From Enterocloster lavalensis (GTDB lineage Bacteria; Bacillota; Clostridia; Lachnospirales; Lachnospiraceae): a stretch of 64,000 nt of DNA. The notes beneath the pieces were generated by a model, which made no database searches, had not been told where the DNA came from, and worked only from the letters and a program-made list of their open reading frames with translations. Shown here piece by piece: positions 61,089 through 64,000 of the stretch. Where the stretch lies: positions 1 to 64,000 of the forward strand of contig NZ_CABJCG010000027.1 in NCBI RefSeq assembly GCF_902364025.1. Reading direction: 5' to 3'. Position numbers and translations under genes: made by a program. Position 1 is the first letter of the stretch. Every line of letters starts with the position of its first letter.

Positions 61089-61997
61089 ATGAACACGATT
61101 CATGAGATAGGGCTTCAGAACCAGCAGGATTTCTGGGCCATGCTGTATCTGTATGTGGGCAGGAGCATCCTGGACGTCTGCGGACGCCGGGGGGAGAAGG
61201 CCGTGCGCCGCGCCGTGCGGGAGATGGCCCGGGAGAAGGGCAAAAAGCTGGCGTCGTCCTACCGGGAGAAGGGCGTGAAAACTAACCTGGAAACGCTGTT
61301 TGCAGGCGGAAACCACTGCAGCGACGACCCCAGGGTCCGCCTGGAGGTGCTGCGCCAGGACGAGGACATCCGGATCTGGGAGATTTACACCTGTCCGATG
61401 GCCTCTCTGTGGCTGGACGCGGGCGAGGCCGGATTGGGCACGATGTACTGTGAGGAAAACCAGCACGGTCTGGTGGAGGGCTTCACCGGCGGCGTCGGCC
61501 AGCTGAATTTGACCAAAAAACTGACCTGCCACCGCACCAACGGCTGCCGGGCGGACGATTACTGCCGTTTTTCCGCCTACTACCGGGCGGCCAACTGCTG
61601 CGGGGAGCAGTGCAAAGCCAGCTTCACCGCGCCCGACGAGGAGTACCAGCCCTATGTGCCGGAGGAACCGGCGGCCGGCCGTGAGACGATCCGTGAAAAA
61701 TGCGTGCAGACCGTGTATTACATGACAAGGGCTGCAAGGGAGCTGTTCGGGGAGGAAGGTCTCTGCGCGGTGGCCCTTGGGCTTAAGGCGCTGGCCGGCC
61801 CTGTGGCGGAGCTGGTGCTGCACAATGAGGACGCCACGCTGAGCACCGACCGGACCGCGTTTCTCGCGGCAAATATCCCGGTGTCCCTCAATCCGGCGGC
61901 CGATCCGCTGTGGGAGGATTACGGCGGATGTGGGGCGCGGGAGCTATTTGAAATCAATTTCCTGGAACCGTTCAAACGGGCTCTGGACCTGCGGTAA
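61089..61997 (+). CDS. ATC-hydrolase family protein, copy 1
   Basis: 302 residues of the L-2-amino-thiazoline-4-carboxylate hydrolase family, with the core CPMASLWLDAGEAGLGTMYCEE and a later CRADDYCRF-like segment. Known family members open a thiazoline ring on the way to cysteine; most clostridial relatives are untested. GGAGG lies 8 bp before the ATG. It follows the peptide ABC genes by 93 bp and is probably in the same operon, so its substrate may come in through that importer. A paralogue follows directly. Confidence 0.8.
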   Translation: MNTIHEIGLQNQQDFWAMLYLYVGRSILDVCGRRGEKAVRRAVREMAREKGKKLASSYREKGVKTNLETLFAGGNHCSDDPRVRLEVLRQDEDIRIWEIYTCPMASLWLDAGEAGLGTMYCEENQHGLVEGFTGGVGQLNLTKKLTCHRTNGCRADDYCRFSAYYRAANCCGEQCKASFTAPDEEYQPYVPEEPAAGRETIREKCVQTVYYMTRAARELFGEEGLCAVALGLKALAGPVAELVLHNEDATLSTDRTAFLAANIPVSLNPAADPLWEDYGGCGARELFEINFLEPFKRALDLR

Positions 61998-62023
61998 AAT
62001 GCTTTGATAAGAAAAGAGGGAAA

Positions 62024-62920
62024 ATGATGTATACATACGAACAGAAATGTGTGATGAACCTTGGAGACGCATACACCCTCCTGTATGGTTTTATAGCCGG
62101 AAATCTGATCGACAAGCTGGGAAAAAGCGGGGAGCGGGCGGTCCGGGAGGCCACCCGGCAGTTTGGGTACGACCGGGCAGAGACCACCCGGAAACGGCAC
62201 CTGGAGGTGAATGCGAAGATCAATATGCTGAATCTGTTTACCTTGTTTCACGATCTGCCCTCCGACCCGCGGTTCAGACGGGAGCTCCAGGAGATCAATC
62301 CCCAGGAGCGCGTCAGCCACACCCTGGTCTGCCCCATGGCGGATATCTGGGCGGAGTACGGCCAGAAGGCCATCGGCCGCATCTACTGCGAGGAGTTTCA
62401 CCCCGCCTGCTACAACCACTACGCCTTTGACAAAACCCAGGTGAACCTGTCCAAGACCCTGACCCAGGACGGGGACGAATACTGCGATTTCAATGTGATC
62501 CTGCGCCCGGAGACTCTGCCGGAGGATTTGAAACCCGTGTGTTTTGCGGAGTACGATCCCTGCTACCGGGAGCCGGAGATTCCCCACGTGGAGACGGACG
62601 GCAAGAAGGGATTTGCCCTGCTGTCGGTGAAGCTCTACTTCTATCTGCTGAAATACGCGGCGCTGCAGCTGGGCGAGGCCGGAGTCCAGGCGGTGCGGGA
62701 GGGCTTAAACCAGTTTGCGGACGCCATGGGCGACCTGTTTTTAAAACGGGCCGCAGAGGACGGGCTGGCGGTGGACCGGGCTTATGTGCGGGACAATCTG
62801 CCGGTGGATCTGGACACGCAGGTGGACGCGCCGCTGTGGGAGACTTACGGCGATTACAACGCCAGGGAAGAAATGCAGAAGGAGTTCTGCGACCGGCTGG
62901 CGGCGAAGGTGGGAATCTGA
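62024..62920 (+). CDS. ATC-hydrolase family protein, copy 2
   Basis: 298 residues, same family and layout as the preceding gene: CPMADIWAEYGQKAIGRIYCEE aligns with its core, and both end in a helical region with PVDLDTQVDAPLWETYGDYN (copy 1: NPAADPLWEDYGG). The identity is moderate by eye, so the duplication is old. Adjacent ATG codons at 62024 and 62027 are possible starts, after AGAGGG. The two may form a heteromeric enzyme or split substrate range. Confidence 0.8.
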   Translation: MMYTYEQKCVMNLGDAYTLLYGFIAGNLIDKLGKSGERAVREATRQFGYDRAETTRKRHLEVNAKINMLNLFTLFHDLPSDPRFRRELQEINPQERVSHTLVCPMADIWAEYGQKAIGRIYCEEFHPACYNHYAFDKTQVNLSKTLTQDGDEYCDFNVILRPETLPEDLKPVCFAEYDPCYREPEIPHVETDGKKGFALLSVKLYFYLLKYAALQLGEAGVQAVREGLNQFADAMGDLFLKRAAEDGLAVDRAYVRDNLPVDLDTQVDAPLWETYGDYNAREEMQKEFCDRLAAKVGI

Positions 62921-63042
62921 CGGGCAGGGGATTGCCCCTGAGCCTGAGCGCGCAGGAGGTCCGGACCGCATAAGTACCGGCCCCGGCGGAAATATGATCA
63001 TAATAAAAAAACGGCCCGTTAGCGGCTGAGAATCAACAACGC

Positions 63043-63067
63043 TTCAGCCCGGCTCTGCCGGGCTGAA
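63043..63067. other. Perfect hairpin just upstream of the M20 gene
   Basis: TTCAGCCCGGC-TCT-GCCGGGCTGAA, 11-bp arms and a 3-base loop, ends 6 bp before the ribosome binding site of the next gene. No T run. It may separate mRNA segments or limit translation. Confidence 0.6.
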
Positions 63068-63084
63068 CTAAAATGGAGAGAGAT

Positions 63085-64000
63085 ATGGTTGCGAATCTGG
63101 AACAAATTACGGAACTGACAAAACGGCTGATCGGTTTTCGCTCCAACACAGCGGAAAACGCCAACCGGGCGCTGGATTTTGCCGCCGGGTATCTGCGGGG
63201 CAGAGGGCTCAGCCCCCAGGTGATGGAGAACCAGGGGCACCGGATGCTGACCTGTGCGGTGGGGGAAGGCCCCCGCTGCCTGGTGCTTAACGGCCACCTG
63301 GACGTGGTGGACGGCAGGGAGGAGCAGTACAGCTCGCGGGTGGAGGGAGAGCGGCTTTACGGACGGGGCGCTTACGACATGCTGGGGGCCTGCGCGGTAA
63401 TGATGGCGCTGACCGGCGATCTGGCGGAATCTGAGCCGGGGTGCCGGGTGGTGCTCTCCCTGTCCACCACAGAGGAGACATCCGGGGAGCTGTGCACCGG
63501 TTACATGGTGGAGAACGGTCTCACCGGGGATTTCGCGGTCTGCGGAGAACCCACCAACCTGGCGGTGTCCATCATGTCCAAGGGCGTTTTACGGGTGAAA
63601 GCCCGGCTCCACGGCAGGGCCGCCCACTCCAGCCGTCCCTGGCAGGGCGAAAACGCGCTGTTAAAAGCCTATGAGTTGTACCGAGGCATCGAAAAACTGC
63701 CCTTTGTCACTCACAAAAACCGCTATTTCGACGGCGCCAGCGTGAACCTGTCCATGGTGCGGGGCGGCGTGGTGATGAACCAGGTTCCGGATTACGCGGA
63801 GATGGTGGTGGACATCCGGTATCTGCCCGGGGAGGATACCGGGGAGATGCTGCGTCAGATCCGGGCTCTGGACCCCACGGCGGAAATCGAGGTGACGGGC
63901 ACTGTGGAGGCGGTGGCTCTGGCCGAGGACGATCCCTTCCTGGCCCGCCTGGACCGGGCGGTGGCGGCTGCCACGAAAACGGACTGTGTGCGTTTCGCCC
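63085..64000 (+). CDS. M20 family deacylase/peptidase (ArgE/DapE-like), partial
   Basis: The frame is open from ATG 63085 (or the in-frame ATG 63073) to the end of the window, 305 residues with no stop. Metal-site motifs are complete: NGHLDVV, RGAYDMLG, STTEETSG and CGEPTN. The dimerisation lid follows (VKARLHGRAAHSSRPWQGEN). It removes acyl groups from amino acids or cuts dipeptides. Placed after a peptide importer and two ATC-hydrolase paralogues, it probably processes the imported compound. About 70-100 C-terminal residues are missing by comparison with the family. Confidence 0.88.
   Translation, partial: MVANLEQITELTKRLIGFRSNTAENANRALDFAAGYLRGRGLSPQVMENQGHRMLTCAVGEGPRCLVLNGHLDVVDGREEQYSSRVEGERLYGRGAYDMLGACAVMMALTGDLAESEPGCRVVLSLSTTEETSGELCTGYMVENGLTGDFAVCGEPTNLAVSIMSKGVLRVKARLHGRAAHSSRPWQGENALLKAYELYRGIEKLPFVTHKNRYFDGASVNLSMVRGGVVMNQVPDYAEMVVDIRYLPGEDTGEMLRQIRALDPTAEIEVTGTVEAVALAEDDPFLARLDRAVAAATKTDCVRFA

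Overview
The window reads as a chromosomal segment of a Gram-positive anaerobe of class Clostridia, most likely Lachnospiraceae (Enterocloster/Hungatella-like). The case rests on moderately GC-rich coding sequence, strong AGGAGG ribosome binding sites, lipobox-type substrate-binding proteins, monomeric and sensory [FeFe] hydrogenases, and many small catabolic clusters. No rRNA, tRNA or CRISPR array was recognised. All assignments come from reading the sequence and from knowledge of the families; no search was run.

Layout. 1-50: 3' end of a group II intron. 107-6556: a LacI regulator fused to a solute-binding domain, then a glycerophosphodiesterase and a sugar/glycerophosphate-type ABC importer without its own ATPase. 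6759-12293: a LuxR/DUF2087 regulator, a lipoprotein, a LarA-like protein that keeps the nickel-pincer residues, a candidate structured RNA with a terminator, and a MATE exporter. 12425-18276: a sigma-54 module, in which an enhancer-binding protein is divergent from an enolase-superfamily enzyme, a BCCT transporter and a split UxaA-type dehydratase. A clear -24/-12 promoter and two matching upstream palindromes lie between them. 18284-20988 (minus strand): a nitrate/sulfonate/taurine-type ABC importer.

21260-26356: a hydrogenase island with a [2Fe-2S] protein, a PAS-containing sensory-type [FeFe] hydrogenase, a SpoIIE/PP2C phosphatase and a group B-like [FeFe] hydrogenase. Both hydrogenase promoter regions carry a similar Rex-like 18-mer. 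26720-29571: a DUF2325 protein with a collagen-like repeat, then an AbiEi-like antitoxin with its palindromic operator and only a 42-codon stub of the toxin.

29846-44381 is a large catabolic region. It has UbiD, UbiX, an LpdD-like chaperone and an isopentenyl-diphosphate isomerase in one run, a convergent PucR regulator, and two complete molybdenum-hydroxylase gene sets around a MocA-type nucleotidyltransferase. The FAD subunit of the first set has a whole GltD-like oxidoreductase inserted into it. 44516-53194: two LysR regulators, a DUF3100 membrane pair, an SsnA-like amidohydrolase, a YitT protein, an M20 peptidase and a tryptophanase-family lyase. The hydroxylases, MocA, PucR, amidohydrolase and M20 enzyme together resemble purine/N-heterocycle degradation clusters of gut anaerobes, but the substrate is not proven.

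53200-54985 (minus strand): a DUF4401/DUF2157 and GDYXXLXY membrane pair. 55494-64000: an oligopeptide ABC importer followed by two ATC-hydrolase-family paralogues and an M20 deacylase that runs off the end. Short repeats (40, 41 and 50 bp tandem units and a hairpin-rich MITE-like element) sit in the intergenic regions.
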